Below the pieces are notes generated by a model, which was not told where the DNA came from, ran no database searches, and saw only the letters and a program-made list of their open reading frames with translations. The translations under genes and the position numbers were made by a program. 64,000 nucleotides of DNA from Streptomyces sp. NBC_00091 (GTDB lineage Bacteria > Actinomycetota > Actinomycetes > Streptomycetales > Streptomycetaceae), in NCBI RefSeq assembly GCF_026343185.1, contig NZ_JAPEMA010000001.1:3596001-3660000 (forward strand). Reading direction: 5' to 3'. The first letter of the stretch is position 1. Each line of letters starts with the position of its first letter. Of this stretch, positions 1-8,759 are shown piece after piece.

Positions 1-1314
1 CGACCGGGCCACCCCCGTCAGCCGCGCCCGAGGCCCCGCCACGCCGAGCGAGCCGCACTCGGGCAGCGCGACCCGGCTGCCCGCGCCGAGCCCCGCCTCC
101 AGGAACCCGGGGTGCCCGGGCCCGCGCGACCACAGCCGCCCCGTCGGCCCGAGCGCCGCCAGCAGCAGCGCCGCCGGGTCGTCCTCGTCCGGCGCGGCCG
201 GCGCCACCGCCTCCGGCTCCGCGGGCTGCTCCGGGGCCTCCTCCTCGCCGCGCACCCACTTGCGCGCCCAGGCGCCGATCCCCCCGCGCCGCCGCCTGGC
301 CCCGCCGGCCAGGGGTGCGCCGGGGTCCGCCCCGGCGTCGCCGTCGGCGTACGCGGGCTCCGCGGGGCCGTGGTCCGTTCCGGGCGTGCCCGGCTCGGGG
401 GTGCCGGGGCGGGGCCCCGTGACGGGGTCGGGGGCGGAGCCCCCCACGCGGCGGAGCCGCACATCGGTACTGCGGGAAGGGGCGGGGTGGGGGAAGGACT
501 CCTGCGGGCCGGAGCCCTCGGCCCGCAAGCCCGCGCCCGCGCCGGGGGCCGTACCACTGCCGGAGGCGCCCGCGCCGGGGGCCGTACCACTGCCGGAGGC
601 ACCCGCGCCGGGCCGCGTACCGCCGGACGCGCCGCCGGGACCCGTGCCACCGCCGGAGGCCACCGGCAGGGAGAGGTGCCCCTCCTGGTCCGGGACCACC
701 GCCAGCTGGGGCTCGCCGCCCGCCGCGGCCAGCCGGAGCGTGGACTCGCCGATCCGCAGCAGCGCCCCGGGCGCCAGCGGGACCGGCCTCGCCCCCACCT
801 CGGCGCCGTCCAGCGTCGTGCCGTTGGTCGAGCCGAGGTCGGCCACCGTCACCCGCCCGTCCGGCATCACGGTCACCGCGCAGTGCAGCCGCGACACGTC
901 CGGGTCGTCCAGCGGCACGTCCGCGTCCGCCGAGCGCCCGATCCGTACCGCCCCGGTGTGCAGCAGGTGCACCCCGCCCGCGTCGGGTCCGGCCACCACG
1001 TGCAGCTGCGGGGTGCCCGGCCCCTCGTCGGGCAGGGCGGCGGCGTCAGGTCCCGGGGTGTGCAGGGCCAGGACCGCCCCGTCGATCAGCGGCGGTTCGC
1101 CCAGTACGGCCCGCTGGGGGTCGAGCCGGCGCGAACCGGCGTACAGCACCACCGTGCCGCCGGTGTCGGGCCCGCCCACGGTCGCCGCGAGCCCGGAGGC
1201 CACCGCGGCCAGCGCGGTCCCGGCGGGCGCGGTGACGAGCACGTCACAGCCGGCGGGCGCGGTGGCGGCCTGGTGGCCGCTGCGCGACCCGAGGACGGTC
1301 AGCCGGATCTGCAT
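1..1314 (-). CDS. FHA-domain protein, C-terminus beyond window edge
   Basis: 438 codons are visible and the frame is still open at base 1. Residues roughly 105-190 form a forkhead-associated (phosphothreonine-binding) domain with the motifs IGRS, SRLHC and LGSTNGT. This is followed by a Gly/Ala/Pro-rich linker with tandem copies of GASGSGTAPGA, then a basic segment (ARRRRGG). The FHA domain next to two Ser/Thr kinases suggests that it reads kinase phosphorylation (inference). Larger actinobacterial proteins of this layout often continue into FtsK/SpoIIIE ATPase domains, but that part is not visible. The ATG at 1314 is chosen because an AAGGGA ribosome site precedes it. It is divergent from pkaA. 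Confidence 0.8.
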   Translation of the reverse strand, partial: MQIRLTVLGSRSGHQAATAPAGCDVLVTAPAGTALAAVASGLAATVGGPDTGGTVVLYAGSRRLDPQRAVLGEPPLIDGAVLALHTPGPDAAALPDEGPGTPQLHVVAGPDAGGVHLLHTGAVRIGRSADADVPLDDPDVSRLHCAVTVMPDGRVTVADLGSTNGTTLDGAEVGARPVPLAPGALLRIGESTLRLAAAGGEPQLAVVPDQEGHLSLPVASGGGTGPGGASGGTRPGAGASGSGTAPGAGASGSGTAPGAGAGLRAEGSGPQESFPHPAPSRSTDVRLRRVGGSAPDPVTGPRPGTPEPGTPGTDHGPAEPAYADGDAGADPGAPLAGGARRRRGGIGAWARKWVRGEEEAPEQPAEPEAVAPAAPDEDDPAALLLAALGPTGRLWSRGPGHPGFLEAGLGAGSRVALPECGSLGVAGPRARLTGVARS

Positions 1315-1760
1315 CGCGTCAGCGGTCCCTTCTGCGCGGAGCGCAGTGCGCGGTGCGTGCGTGCGCCCGGCAGGGGTGCGGCGGGACCTGCCCGCCCGAT
1401 CGACCCCCCGCCCGCGCCGGACGCCTCGTCCGTTCAGGTCTGCCGGAAGGCAGGGCTCCCGTCCCGGCCGTTCCGTACGGGTGCATCCTCGCACCTGTCG
1501 CCCGCAACACGCCCGGCACCCGCCGATAAATGATCTTGCTTGCCCGTGGCGCGGTTCACTCACGGTACGAATGCGGACACCCTCTCGGGCGAAATCCCGG
1601 GAAAAGAGCCACCGGCATACCCCGCAAAACTCACCCTTCGCACAAATGTGCGGCAACCAACCTCCGCCGACCCGCGTCTTCCAGCGGGACACCCCCTAGA
1701 GTTGGGCCGGAAACCCACACGGCGGAATCAGCCGAAAGACGACAGCAGGGAGCGCGAGAC
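1315..1760. promoter_or_regulatory. Divergent promoter region between FHA gene and pkaA
   Basis: This 446-bp non-coding stretch separates the divergent FHA-protein and kinase genes. On the plus strand TAGAGT (1697-1702) looks like a sigma-HrdB-type -10 element about 60 bp before the pkaA start. A clear -35 is not evident. AGGGAG at about 1747 is the pkaA ribosome site. Confidence 0.45.
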
Positions 1761-3545
1761 GTGCGGCCAGTCGGCAGCAAGTACCTGCTCGAGGAGCCGC
1801 TCGGACGCGGCGCCACGGGCACCGTCTGGCGCGCCCGCCAGCGGGAGACCGCGGGCGCGGAGGCCGCCGTCGCCGGCCAGCCCGGCGAGACCGTGGCCAT
1901 CAAGGTCCTCAAGGAGGAGCTGGCCCAGGACGCGGACATCGTCATGCGCTTCCTCCGCGAGCGCTCGGTCCTGCTGCGCCTGACGCACCCCAACATCGTG
2001 CGCACCCGCGACCTCGTCGTCGAGGGCGACCTGCTGGCCCTGGTCATGGACCTTGTCGACGGCCCGGACCTGCACAAGTACATCCGCCAGAACGGCCCCT
2101 TCAGCGCGGTCGCCGCGAGCCTGCTGACCGCCCAGATCGCGGACGCGCTCGCCGCCAGCCACGCCGACGGGGTGGTCCACCGCGACCTGAAGCCCGCCAA
2201 CGTGCTGCTGGACGAGAGCAACGGCCAGATGAAGCCGATGCTCACCGACTTCGGCATCGCGCGCCTGGCCGACTCCCCGGGCCTGACCCGCACCCACGAG
2301 TTCGTCGGCACCCCCGCCTACGTGGCCCCCGAGTCCGCCGAGGGCCGCCCGCAGACCTCCGCCGTCGACATCTACGGCGCCGGCATCCTCCTCTACGAGC
2401 TGCTCACCGGGCGACCGCCCTTCGGTGGCGGCAGTGCGCTCGAAGTGCTGCACCGCCACCTCAGCGAGGAGCCGCAGCGGCCCTCGAGCGTGCCCGAGGC
2501 GCTGTGGATCGTCATCGAGCGCTGCCTGCGCAAGGAGCCCGACGAGCGGCCCAGCGCCGAGAGCCTGGCCCGCGGCCTGCGCGTGGTCGCCGCCGGCATC
2601 CGCGTGCACTCCTCACCCGACGAGGTCGAGGCCGCCCTCGGCGTCGGCGCCCTGCTCGCGCCCGACCCCTCGCCCGCCCCGGTCCCCGCGTCCCCCGCGG
2701 AGCCCGGGAACGCCGACCCGACGCAGGCGCTGCCCGGCGGCGCCGGCGCGGCTGCCGCGTACGACCCGAACGGCATGACCAGCGTGCTCCCGCCGATCGG
2801 CGGGGCCGACGCCACCACCGTGCTGCCGAGCACAGCCGCCCCCGGTGCTCCGGGCGCCCCGGACCCGACCTCCGTCATGCCGCCGGTGCAGCAGCCCGAC
2901 GCCCCGCACCCGTGGCAGTCGCAGATGCGGGCCGCCCGCGACCGCAACGAGCAGACGCAGATGCAGTACCTCGACCCGGCCGAGGACCCGCTGCGCCGCC
3001 GTCCGCAGCGCCAGGCCCCGCCCGTGCCGCCGCCCCCGCAGCAGCCGCCCCGGCAGTACCGCCAGGCCCCTCCGCCGCCGCAGCAGCAGTACCAGCAGCA
3101 GCCCCCGCCGCAGCAGTACGCCCAGCAGCCGCCGCAGCACTACCAGCCCCAGCCGTACCAGCAGCCGCAGCCGCAGCCGCAGCAGCCGCAGTACCGGCAG
3201 CCGCAGCCTCCGCCGCCGCAGCAGCCCCAGGCGCCCCAGCCGTCCGCGCGGCAGCAGCGTCCGCCGCAGCAGCAGGCCCCGCGCGAGCCCCGTCCGCCGC
3301 GCGAGCCGCGCCGCCGCAGCGCCAACCCGGTCCGGATCCCCGGCCTCGGCTGCCTCAAGGGCTGCCTGGTGCTGATCCTGCTGCTCTTCGTCGGCGGCTG
3401 GCTGATCTGGGAACTCACCGGGCTCCAGGAGGCGGTGGGCACCGGCAAGGGCTGGTGGGACCAGATGTGGAGCTGGGGCACCGAGGTCGCCGACTTCATC
3501 GGGTCCATCGGCGACGCGACGGGCGGCGGCAGCGGCACGTCCTGA
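1761..3545 (+). CDS. pkaA: Membrane-anchored Ser/Thr protein kinase PkaA
   Basis: 594-residue Hanks-type kinase. Residues about 8-265 hold the kinase core: glycine loop GRGATG, catalytic lysine in VAIKVL, HRDLKPAN and DFG in LTDFGIARL. A Pro/Gln-rich linker (about 420-520) follows, then one membrane segment near 535-555 and a short extracytoplasmic tail without PASTA domains. The GTG at 1761 is preferred because AGGGAG precedes it and the kinase-family N-terminus starts there; the frame is open further upstream but that part looks non-coding. Order and sequence match S. coelicolor pkaA, which is followed by pkaB as here. Confidence 0.92.
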   Translation: MRPVGSKYLLEEPLGRGATGTVWRARQRETAGAEAAVAGQPGETVAIKVLKEELAQDADIVMRFLRERSVLLRLTHPNIVRTRDLVVEGDLLALVMDLVDGPDLHKYIRQNGPFSAVAASLLTAQIADALAASHADGVVHRDLKPANVLLDESNGQMKPMLTDFGIARLADSPGLTRTHEFVGTPAYVAPESAEGRPQTSAVDIYGAGILLYELLTGRPPFGGGSALEVLHRHLSEEPQRPSSVPEALWIVIERCLRKEPDERPSAESLARGLRVVAAGIRVHSSPDEVEAALGVGALLAPDPSPAPVPASPAEPGNADPTQALPGGAGAAAAYDPNGMTSVLPPIGGADATTVLPSTAAPGAPGAPDPTSVMPPVQQPDAPHPWQSQMRAARDRNEQTQMQYLDPAEDPLRRRPQRQAPPVPPPPQQPPRQYRQAPPPPQQQYQQQPPPQQYAQQPPQHYQPQPYQQPQPQPQQPQYRQPQPPPPQQPQAPQPSARQQRPPQQQAPREPRPPREPRRRSANPVRIPGLGCLKGCLVLILLLFVGGWLIWELTGLQEAVGTGKGWWDQMWSWGTEVADFIGSIGDATGGGSGTS

Positions 3546-3704
3546 CGCCGTGTCCGGACATCACGTCCGGCGTCGCGTCCCGACGGGTCGTCAAGACGGC
3601 CCTGTAGCGCCGACTTCGTGGATTTGTCGACATCCGGGACGTGATTTCGCCCGCAGAAGTGAAGGTCGCCGCGATCCGGCGACCTCAACCCCCACTCGGC
3701 CGCG

Positions 3705-3710
3705 TAGCTT
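3705..3710 (+). promoter_or_regulatory. Putative -10 element of pkaB
   Basis: TAGCTT lies about 33 bp before the pkaB start, in the 197-bp gap after pkaA. A small hairpin (CCGGAC-atcac-GTCCGG, about 3554-3570) just after the pkaA stop may weakly terminate pkaA transcription, so pkaB probably has its own promoter. Confidence 0.4.
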
Positions 3711-3742
3711 TGGTGCGTACGCCAGCCGCTGAGGGAGCAGTC

Positions 3743-4996
3743 GTGGCACGGAAGATCGGCAGCCGGTACACCGCGCACCAGATCCTGGGGCGCGGCAGCG
3801 CGGGCACGGTGTGGCTGGGCGAGGGGCCGGACGGGCCCGTCGCCGTCAAACTGCTGCGCGAGGACCTCGCCTCCGACCAGGAGCTGGTCGGACGGTTCGT
3901 CCAGGAGCGCAGCGCGCTCCTCGGGCTGGAACACCCGCACGTCGTCTCCGTACGCGACCTGGTCGTGGACGGCAACGACCTCGCCCTCGTCATGGACCTC
4001 GTCCGCGGTACGGACCTGCGCACGCGCCTCGACCGCGAGCGCAGGCTCGCCCCCGAGGCGGCCGTGGCCATCGTCGCGGACGTCGCGGACGCGCTGGCCG
4101 CCGCGCACGCGGCGGGCGTCGTCCACCGTGACGTCAAGCCGGAGAACGTCCTGCTCGACATGCAGGGACCGCTCGGACCGGGCGGCGCGCACCCCGCGCT
4201 GCTGACCGACTTCGGCGTGGCCAAGCTCATCGACTCCCCGCGCCGGGCCACGGGCGGCCGCAGCGTCGCCCCGACGACCCGGATCATCGGGACGCCCGAC
4301 TACCTCGCGCCGGAGATAGTGGAGGGCCTGCCGCCGCGCGCGGCCGTCGACATATACGCCCTGGCCACGGTCCTGTACGAGCTGCTCGCCGGCTTCACCC
4401 CCTTCGGCGGGGGCCACCCGGGCGCGGTGCTGCGCCGGCACGTGACGGAGACCGTGGTCCCGCTGCCGGGCATCCCCGACGAGCTGTGGCAGCTGATGGT
4501 CCAGTGCCTGGCCAAGGCCCCCGCGTCACGGCTGCGCGCCTCGGAGCTGTCCGTCCGGCTGCGGGACCTGCTGCCGCTGCTGGCCGGGATGCCCCCGCTG
4601 GACGTGGACGAGCCGGACGACGCCGACCCGGAGCCCGAGCCCGCCGAGGAGCCGGACGCCGCCGACCCGGTGCGCAGGCGGGGCGTGGTCCCGCTGGTGC
4701 CGGGGTCCGCGACGGACTCCAACCGGGACACCCACACCTCCATGCGGGTGCCCGGTCCGGAGGAGCTGGCGGGCGGGGCACTGGGCACCGCCCGCGTGCC
4801 GCGCCCCGCCGGCGGACACCGGCCCGGCTCCGCCCGGCACCGCGCCGAGGTGGCGCGCAAGCGGCGGCTGGTGCTCTCCGCGTCGGCGCTGGCGCTGGCC
4901 ACGGCGGTCGGGGTGGGCAGCTGGCTCGCCGTCTCGGGCGACGACCCGGCGCCCCCGCCGCAGGACAGCAAGCACTCGGCCCCGTCCCGCCGCTAG
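3743..4996 (+). CDS. pkaB: Membrane-anchored Ser/Thr protein kinase PkaB
   Basis: 417 residues, which I recall as the length of S. coelicolor PkaB. The kinase domain (about 8-275) has glycine loop GRGSAG, lysine in VAVKLL, HRDVKPEN and LTDFGVAKL. The activation segment is longer than in PkaA. An acidic linker (about 290-320) is followed by an arginine-rich stretch, a single membrane segment near 375-398 and a very short outside tail, so there is no obvious sensor domain. GTG at 3743 is chosen over upstream in-frame starts because of GAGGGAG about 8 bp before it and kinase homology starting there. Confidence 0.92.
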   Translation: MARKIGSRYTAHQILGRGSAGTVWLGEGPDGPVAVKLLREDLASDQELVGRFVQERSALLGLEHPHVVSVRDLVVDGNDLALVMDLVRGTDLRTRLDRERRLAPEAAVAIVADVADALAAAHAAGVVHRDVKPENVLLDMQGPLGPGGAHPALLTDFGVAKLIDSPRRATGGRSVAPTTRIIGTPDYLAPEIVEGLPPRAAVDIYALATVLYELLAGFTPFGGGHPGAVLRRHVTETVVPLPGIPDELWQLMVQCLAKAPASRLRASELSVRLRDLLPLLAGMPPLDVDEPDDADPEPEPAEEPDAADPVRRRGVVPLVPGSATDSNRDTHTSMRVPGPEELAGGALGTARVPRPAGGHRPGSARHRAEVARKRRLVLSASALALATAVGVGSWLAVSGDDPAPPPQDSKHSAPSRR

Positions 4997-5016
4997 GGGC
5001 GCGGTCCGCCGCGGGG

Positions 5017-6090
5017 TCACACCGCGGTGAGGTCCGGGTGCCAGCGGCGGGCGACCTCCGGGTGGGCGCGTACCCAGCCCTTGAGCTCGTTGCGGCCGTA
5101 CTCGGCGTGCAGCGGGTTCGACGCGTCGTGGGCGACGCCCGGCGCCGAGCGGAGGTAGTCCCCGGGGACGGTCTCCACCACCGCGTCCAGCCGCGGGTTG
5201 TAGAAGAACGGCACCGAGAACCGCTCCACCGCACCCGGCGGGCTGACCACCCGGTGGTCGGTGGCCCGCAGGTACCCCTCGGTGGCGATCTCCAGCAGCT
5301 CGCCCAGGTTCACCACGAACGCCCCCGGCCGTGGCGCGATGTCGACGTAGCCGCCGTCCCGGACGACCTGGAGACCGCCCACCGAGTCCTGGAGGAGCAG
5401 CGTCAGGAAGCCGTAGTCCTTGTGCGCGCCGACACCCTGGCCGGCGCCCGACGGGGCGGACCCGGGGTAGCGGATCAGCTTCGTGTGCAGGTGCGGCCGG
5501 TCCGCGAAGGCCGCGTCGAAGAAGTCCGAGGGGGCGCCGATCGAGGCCAGCAGCTCCTGGAGCAGCCGGTGCGCCACCCCGGCCAGGCGGGTCTGCCAGC
5601 CCAGGACCGCCTCCCGCAGCTCCGGCAGGGCCGGCGGCCACTGGTTGGGGCCCTCCAGCCACAGGTACGCGGGGTCGTCCGGCCCCAGTACCGGCGCCGG
5701 CCGCTCCGCGCCGACGTCCAGCTGGTCCCGCCAGTCCGAGGCCCCGCCCGTCAGCTCGTGGCCGATGCGGGTGTAGCCCCGGAAGTGCGGGGAGTTCAGA
5801 TTGCTCACGGCCAGCCGGTCGGCCTCCGGGAGCGCGAAGAAAGTCCTGGTCAGCTCGAGGATGCGGGAGGTCTCCGCCTCGGTTATGCCGTGCCCGGTCA
5901 GGTACAGGAAGCCGGTGTCCCGCGCCGCGGCGTGCAGCTGCTTCAGGAAGTCGGCCCGCTCGGCCGGGTCGTCGGCCCGGGAGAGGTCGATCACGGCGAG
6001 GGAGGGAGTGGAGGAGGGACCGGAGGCGAGGGCGGAGGAGGGACCGGAGGAGAGGGCGGACGAGGAAGAGGAAGGGTGCGCGGACGGCAT
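5017..6090 (-). CDS. 2-oxoglutarate/Fe(II)-dependent oxygenase (isopenicillin N synthase family)
   Basis: 357 residues. After a 30-residue Ser/Ala/Pro repeat tail comes a typical N-terminal DIOX_N region with YLTGHGI. The double-stranded beta-helix core has the iron motif HxD in GAHKDYGF, the distal histidine in ATDHRVVSP, and the 2OG-binding RFSVPFFYNP. Plant- and bacteria-type members oxidise small molecules; the substrate cannot be told from sequence. It converges with pkaB, with only 20 bp between stops. Start ATG 6090 has GGAG upstream. A short leader ORF lies 132 bp upstream on the same strand and may regulate it. Confidence 0.85.
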   Translation of the reverse strand: MPSAHPSSSSSALSSGPSSALASGPSSTPSLAVIDLSRADDPAERADFLKQLHAAARDTGFLYLTGHGITEAETSRILELTRTFFALPEADRLAVSNLNSPHFRGYTRIGHELTGGASDWRDQLDVGAERPAPVLGPDDPAYLWLEGPNQWPPALPELREAVLGWQTRLAGVAHRLLQELLASIGAPSDFFDAAFADRPHLHTKLIRYPGSAPSGAGQGVGAHKDYGFLTLLLQDSVGGLQVVRDGGYVDIAPRPGAFVVNLGELLEIATEGYLRATDHRVVSPPGAVERFSVPFFYNPRLDAVVETVPGDYLRSAPGVAHDASNPLHAEYGRNELKGWVRAHPEVARRWHPDLTAV

Positions 6091-6222
6091 GACGTCTCCG
6101 TTTCGGATGTCACAGGGTCCTGTGCCCCGGAGATGGCGGGGCAGCGGGTGGAGCGGGCCCTCGGCAGGGATGGCGCCGGGGCGGCGTGGCCGCGTACAGG
6201 ACCGAAGTCGGATCGGGGTGGA

Positions 6223-6312
6223 TCAGGCTTGTGCGGGGTCCGGCGGCAGACAGCTCGTCGTGGTGACACGCATGTGGTCCACATGGCGGCGCTTCACGAG
6301 TAGAACGGTCAT
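6223..6312 (-). CDS. Short leader peptide (KRRHVD type) upstream of oxygenase gene
   Basis: A 29-codon ORF on the same strand as, and upstream of, the oxygenase gene. The peptide contains KRRHVDHMRV near its start and SCLPP later. The basic-R-H-V-D signature is that of the short 'putative leader peptides' found in actinobacteria, often before sulfur-metabolism genes, and typically rich in Cys/Ser near the end. A -10-like TACGCT (6319-6324) lies 6 bp before the ATG and there is no ribosome site, which fits a leaderless transcript. It could act by ribosome-mediated attenuation or re-initiation (inference). Confidence 0.6.
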   Translation of the reverse strand: MTVLLVKRRHVDHMRVTTTSCLPPDPAQA

Positions 6313-6318
6313 ACGGTG

Positions 6319-6324
6319 AGCGTA
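6319..6324 (-). promoter_or_regulatory. -10 element for the leader peptide transcript
   Basis: TACGCT on the minus strand, spaced 6 bp from the leader ATG, so transcription would start at or next to the A of the start codon. No convincing -35 is seen. Confidence 0.45.
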
Positions 6325-6392
6325 CGCCCGTACCCACGCCCGTCTGTACGGTCTGATCCGGCCTGGCCGGACAGTGCCGTCCGAGGACCGGC

Positions 6393-6398
6393 TAGGCT
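6393..6398 (+). promoter_or_regulatory. -10 element of prfB (leaderless)
   Basis: TAGGCT ends 6 bp before the prfB GTG, and there is no Shine-Dalgarno in between, so the mRNA probably begins at the start codon. Confidence 0.5.
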
Positions 6399-6404
6399 GG
6401 ACCC

Positions 6405-7514
6405 GTGGCAGTCGTCGATGTTTCCGAAGAGCTGAAGTCCCTCTCCTCGACCATGGGGTCGATCGAGGCCGTCCTGGACCTCGACAAGCTGAGGGCAGAT
6501 ATCGCCGTGCTCGAGGAGCAGGCCGCCGCGCCGTCCCTGTGGGACGACCCGGAAGCCGCCCAGAAGATCACGAGCAAGCTTTCGCACCTCCAGGCCGAGG
6601 TCCGCAAGACCGAGAACCTGCGCGGCCGTATCGACGACCTCGCGGTCCTCTTCGACCTCGCGCAGGAAATGGACGACGCGGACACCCTCGCCGAGGCCGA
6701 GACCGAGCTGGTCGCCGTCCGCAAGGCGCTGGACGAGATGGAGGTCCGGACCCTGCTCTCCGGCGAGTACGCCGAGCGCGAGGCCCTGGTCAACATCCGC
6801 GCCGAGGCCGGCGGCGTCGACGCCTCCGACTTCGCCGAGCGCCTCCAGCGCATGTACCTGCGCTGGGCGGAGCGCCACGGCTACCCGACCGAGGTGTACG
6901 AGACCTCGTACGCGGAAGAGGCCGGCATCAAGTCGACCACCTTCGTGGTCAAGGCCCCGTACGCCTACGGCACCCTCTCCGTCGAGCAGGGCACCCACCG
7001 CCTCGTGCGGATCTCGCCCTTCGACAACCAGGGCCGCCGCCAGACCTCCTTCGCGGGCGTCGAGGTGCTGCCGGTCGTCGAGACCAGCGACCACGTCGAG
7101 ATCGACGAGTCCGAGCTGCGCGTGGACGTGTACCGCGCCTCCGGCCCCGGCGGCCAGGGCGTCAACACGACCGACTCGGCCGTGCGCATCACGCACCTCC
7201 CGACCGGCATCGTGGTCTCCTGCCAGAACGAGCGTTCGCAGATCCAGAACAAGGCCAGCGCGATGAACGTGCTCCAGGCCAAGCTGCTGGAGCGGCGCCG
7301 CCAGGAGGAGAAGGACAAGATGGACGCCCTCAAGGACGGCGGCAGCTCCTGGGGCAACCAGATGCGGTCCTACGTCCTGCACCCGTACCAGATGGTCAAG
7401 GACCTGCGGACGGAGTTCGAGGTCGGCAACCCGCAGGCGGTGCTCGACGGCGAGATCGACGGCTTCCTGGAGGCCGGTATCCGCTGGCGCAAGCAGCAGG
7501 AGCAGACCGCGTAG
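6405..7514 (+). CDS. prfB: Peptide chain release factor 2
   Basis: 369 residues, normal for RF2. It carries the stop-codon recognition tripeptide SPF (in RISPFDNQG) and the universal GGQ peptidyl-hydrolysis motif ([13 protein letters not shown]). It recognises UAA and UGA and releases the finished peptide on the ribosome. The reading frame is continuous from GTG 6405: the programmed +1 frameshift with in-frame UGA near codon 25 known from E. coli prfB is absent. It is followed by a strong terminator, so it is monocistronic. Confidence 0.97.
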   Translation: MAVVDVSEELKSLSSTMGSIEAVLDLDKLRADIAVLEEQAAAPSLWDDPEAAQKITSKLSHLQAEVRKTENLRGRIDDLAVLFDLAQEMDDADTLAEAETELVAVRKALDEMEVRTLLSGEYAEREALVNIRAEAGGVDASDFAERLQRMYLRWAERHGYPTEVYETSYAEEAGIKSTTFVVKAPYAYGTLSVEQGTHRLVRISPFDNQGRRQTSFAGVEVLPVVETSDHVEIDESELRVDVYRASGPGGQGVNTTDSAVRITHLPTGIVVSCQNERSQIQNKASAMNVLQAKLLERRRQEEKDKMDALKDGGSSWGNQMRSYVLHPYQMVKDLRTEFEVGNPQAVLDGEIDGFLEAGIRWRKQQEQTA

Positions 7515-7540
7515 CACGTGATCGCGTAGCACGTAACGGC

Positions 7541-7576
7541 GAAGGGCCCGGACACCAGCTGGTGTCCGGGCCCTTC
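7541..7576 (+). terminator. Strong palindromic terminator after prfB
   Basis: A perfect 16-bp stem (arms 7541-7556 and 7561-7576, loop AGCT) of GC-rich sequence follows prfB by 27 bp. It is symmetrical and so may also stop transcription of the convergent small gene at 7636-7824. It lacks a long T run, as is usual in Streptomyces. Confidence 0.85.
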
Positions 7577-7635
7577 CCCATTACGTGTGATCCGCCTGTG
7601 ATCGGGACGCGGCGCGGCCTACGCGGTCCAGCCGG

Positions 7636-7824
7636 CTACGCGGTCTGGGCCACCAGCGCCAGCGCGGCCACCAGCACCACCAGAAGCGCTATGAGTGTCA
7701 TCGGATTCAGCCCGGCGAAGGGGCCCTCCTGCTGGAGGCGCTCCCGGTTCGCCCGGCACACCGGGCAGCGGCCCTGGCTGACAGGTGCGGCGCAGTTCGC
7801 GCACACGAGCCGGTCATATGTCAT
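7636..7824 (-). CDS. Small zinc-ribbon membrane protein
   Basis: 62 residues. An N-terminal four-cysteine ribbon (CANC ... CPVC, residues about 9-24) is followed by a single hydrophobic helix near 41-60. The start ATG 7824 is fixed by AGGAGG 8 bp upstream; in-frame sequence further upstream reads like non-coding DNA. Similar small proteins occur between prfB and ftsE in Streptomyces; the function is not known. It converges with prfB. Confidence 0.75.
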   Translation of the reverse strand: MTYDRLVCANCAAPVSQGRCPVCRANRERLQQEGPFAGLNPMTLIALLVVLVAALALVAQTA

Positions 7825-8052
7825 GCGCTCCTCCTCTCGTCCCCTCGGCATGGTTAACGGCTCGGGGACGGAGTCCGTTCCCCCTACCACTGTGCCAGCT
7901 CCGCCGACATTCGGCGCGGCCCGTCCGGGCAATCACGATCCGGCTCCTCCCGCACGCGTGGATATATCGGGCAACTCCGGATGCCGGGTCCCCACCCAGG
8001 CCCCGGTCGCGTATGGTCACGCACACCTACTCCCGGCGACCGTGGTGCACCC

Positions 8053-8742
8053 GTGATCCGATTCGACAACGTCTCCAAGTCCTACCCGAAGCAGAACCGT
8101 CCCGCACTCAGAGATGTCTCCCTGGACATCGCCAAGGGCGAGTTCGTCTTCCTGGTCGGCTCCTCCGGCTCCGGCAAGTCCACCTTCCTGCGGCTGGTCC
8201 TGCGCGAGGAACGGGCGACCCACGGCCAGGTGCACGTCCTGGGAAAGGATCTCGCGAAGCTCTCCAACTGGAAGGTCCCGCACATGCGGCGCCAGCTGGG
8301 GACCGTCTTCCAGGACTTCCGGCTCCTGCCCAACAAGACGGTGGCCGAGAACGTCGCCTTCGCGCAGGAGGTCATCGGCAAGCCGCGCGGCGAGATCCGC
8401 AAGGCCGTCCCGCAGGTCCTGGAGCTGGTGGGCCTGGGCGGCAAGGAGGGGCGGATGCCGGGCGAACTGTCCGGCGGTGAGCAGCAGCGCGTGGCCATCG
8501 CCCGCGCCTTCGTCAACCGTCCCGCCCTGCTGATCGCCGACGAGCCGACGGGCAACCTCGACCCGCAGACCTCCGTGGGCATCATGAAGCTCCTGGACCG
8601 GATCAACCGGACCGGCACCACCGTCATCATGGCGACGCACGACCAGCAGATCGTGGACCAGATGCGCAAGCGCGTCATCGAACTCGAACAGGGCCGGCTC
8701 GTGCGCGACCAGTCGCGCGGCGTCTACGGCTACCAGCACTGA
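8053..8742 (+). CDS. ftsE: Cell division ATP-binding protein FtsE
   Basis: 229 residues, the standard FtsE length. ABC ATPase with Walker [11 protein letters not shown]-loop in FQDFRLLPN, signature [10 protein letters not shown] and Walker B LLIADEP. With FtsX it forms a membrane complex that controls peptidoglycan hydrolases during division or growth. GTG 8053 gives the conserved N-terminus [11 protein letters not shown]. ftsX follows after 17 bp, so the two are co-transcribed. Confidence 0.97.
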   Translation: MIRFDNVSKSYPKQNRPALRDVSLDIAKGEFVFLVGSSGSGKSTFLRLVLREERATHGQVHVLGKDLAKLSNWKVPHMRRQLGTVFQDFRLLPNKTVAENVAFAQEVIGKPRGEIRKAVPQVLELVGLGGKEGRMPGELSGGEQQRVAIARAFVNRPALLIADEPTGNLDPQTSVGIMKLLDRINRTGTTVIMATHDQQIVDQMRKRVIELEQGRLVRDQSRGVYGYQH

Positions 8743-8759
8743 AAGGCCCCTGAGACGTC

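Noticed and set aside
112..1699. Long plus-strand open frames opposite the FHA gene
   Set aside because: They are Arg/Pro/Ala-rich antisense frames typical of high-GC DNA; the minus strand encodes a clear FHA domain.
6405..6500. Programmed frameshift in prfB
   Set aside because: The frame is continuous from the GTG; no in-frame UGA or slippery site as in E. coli.
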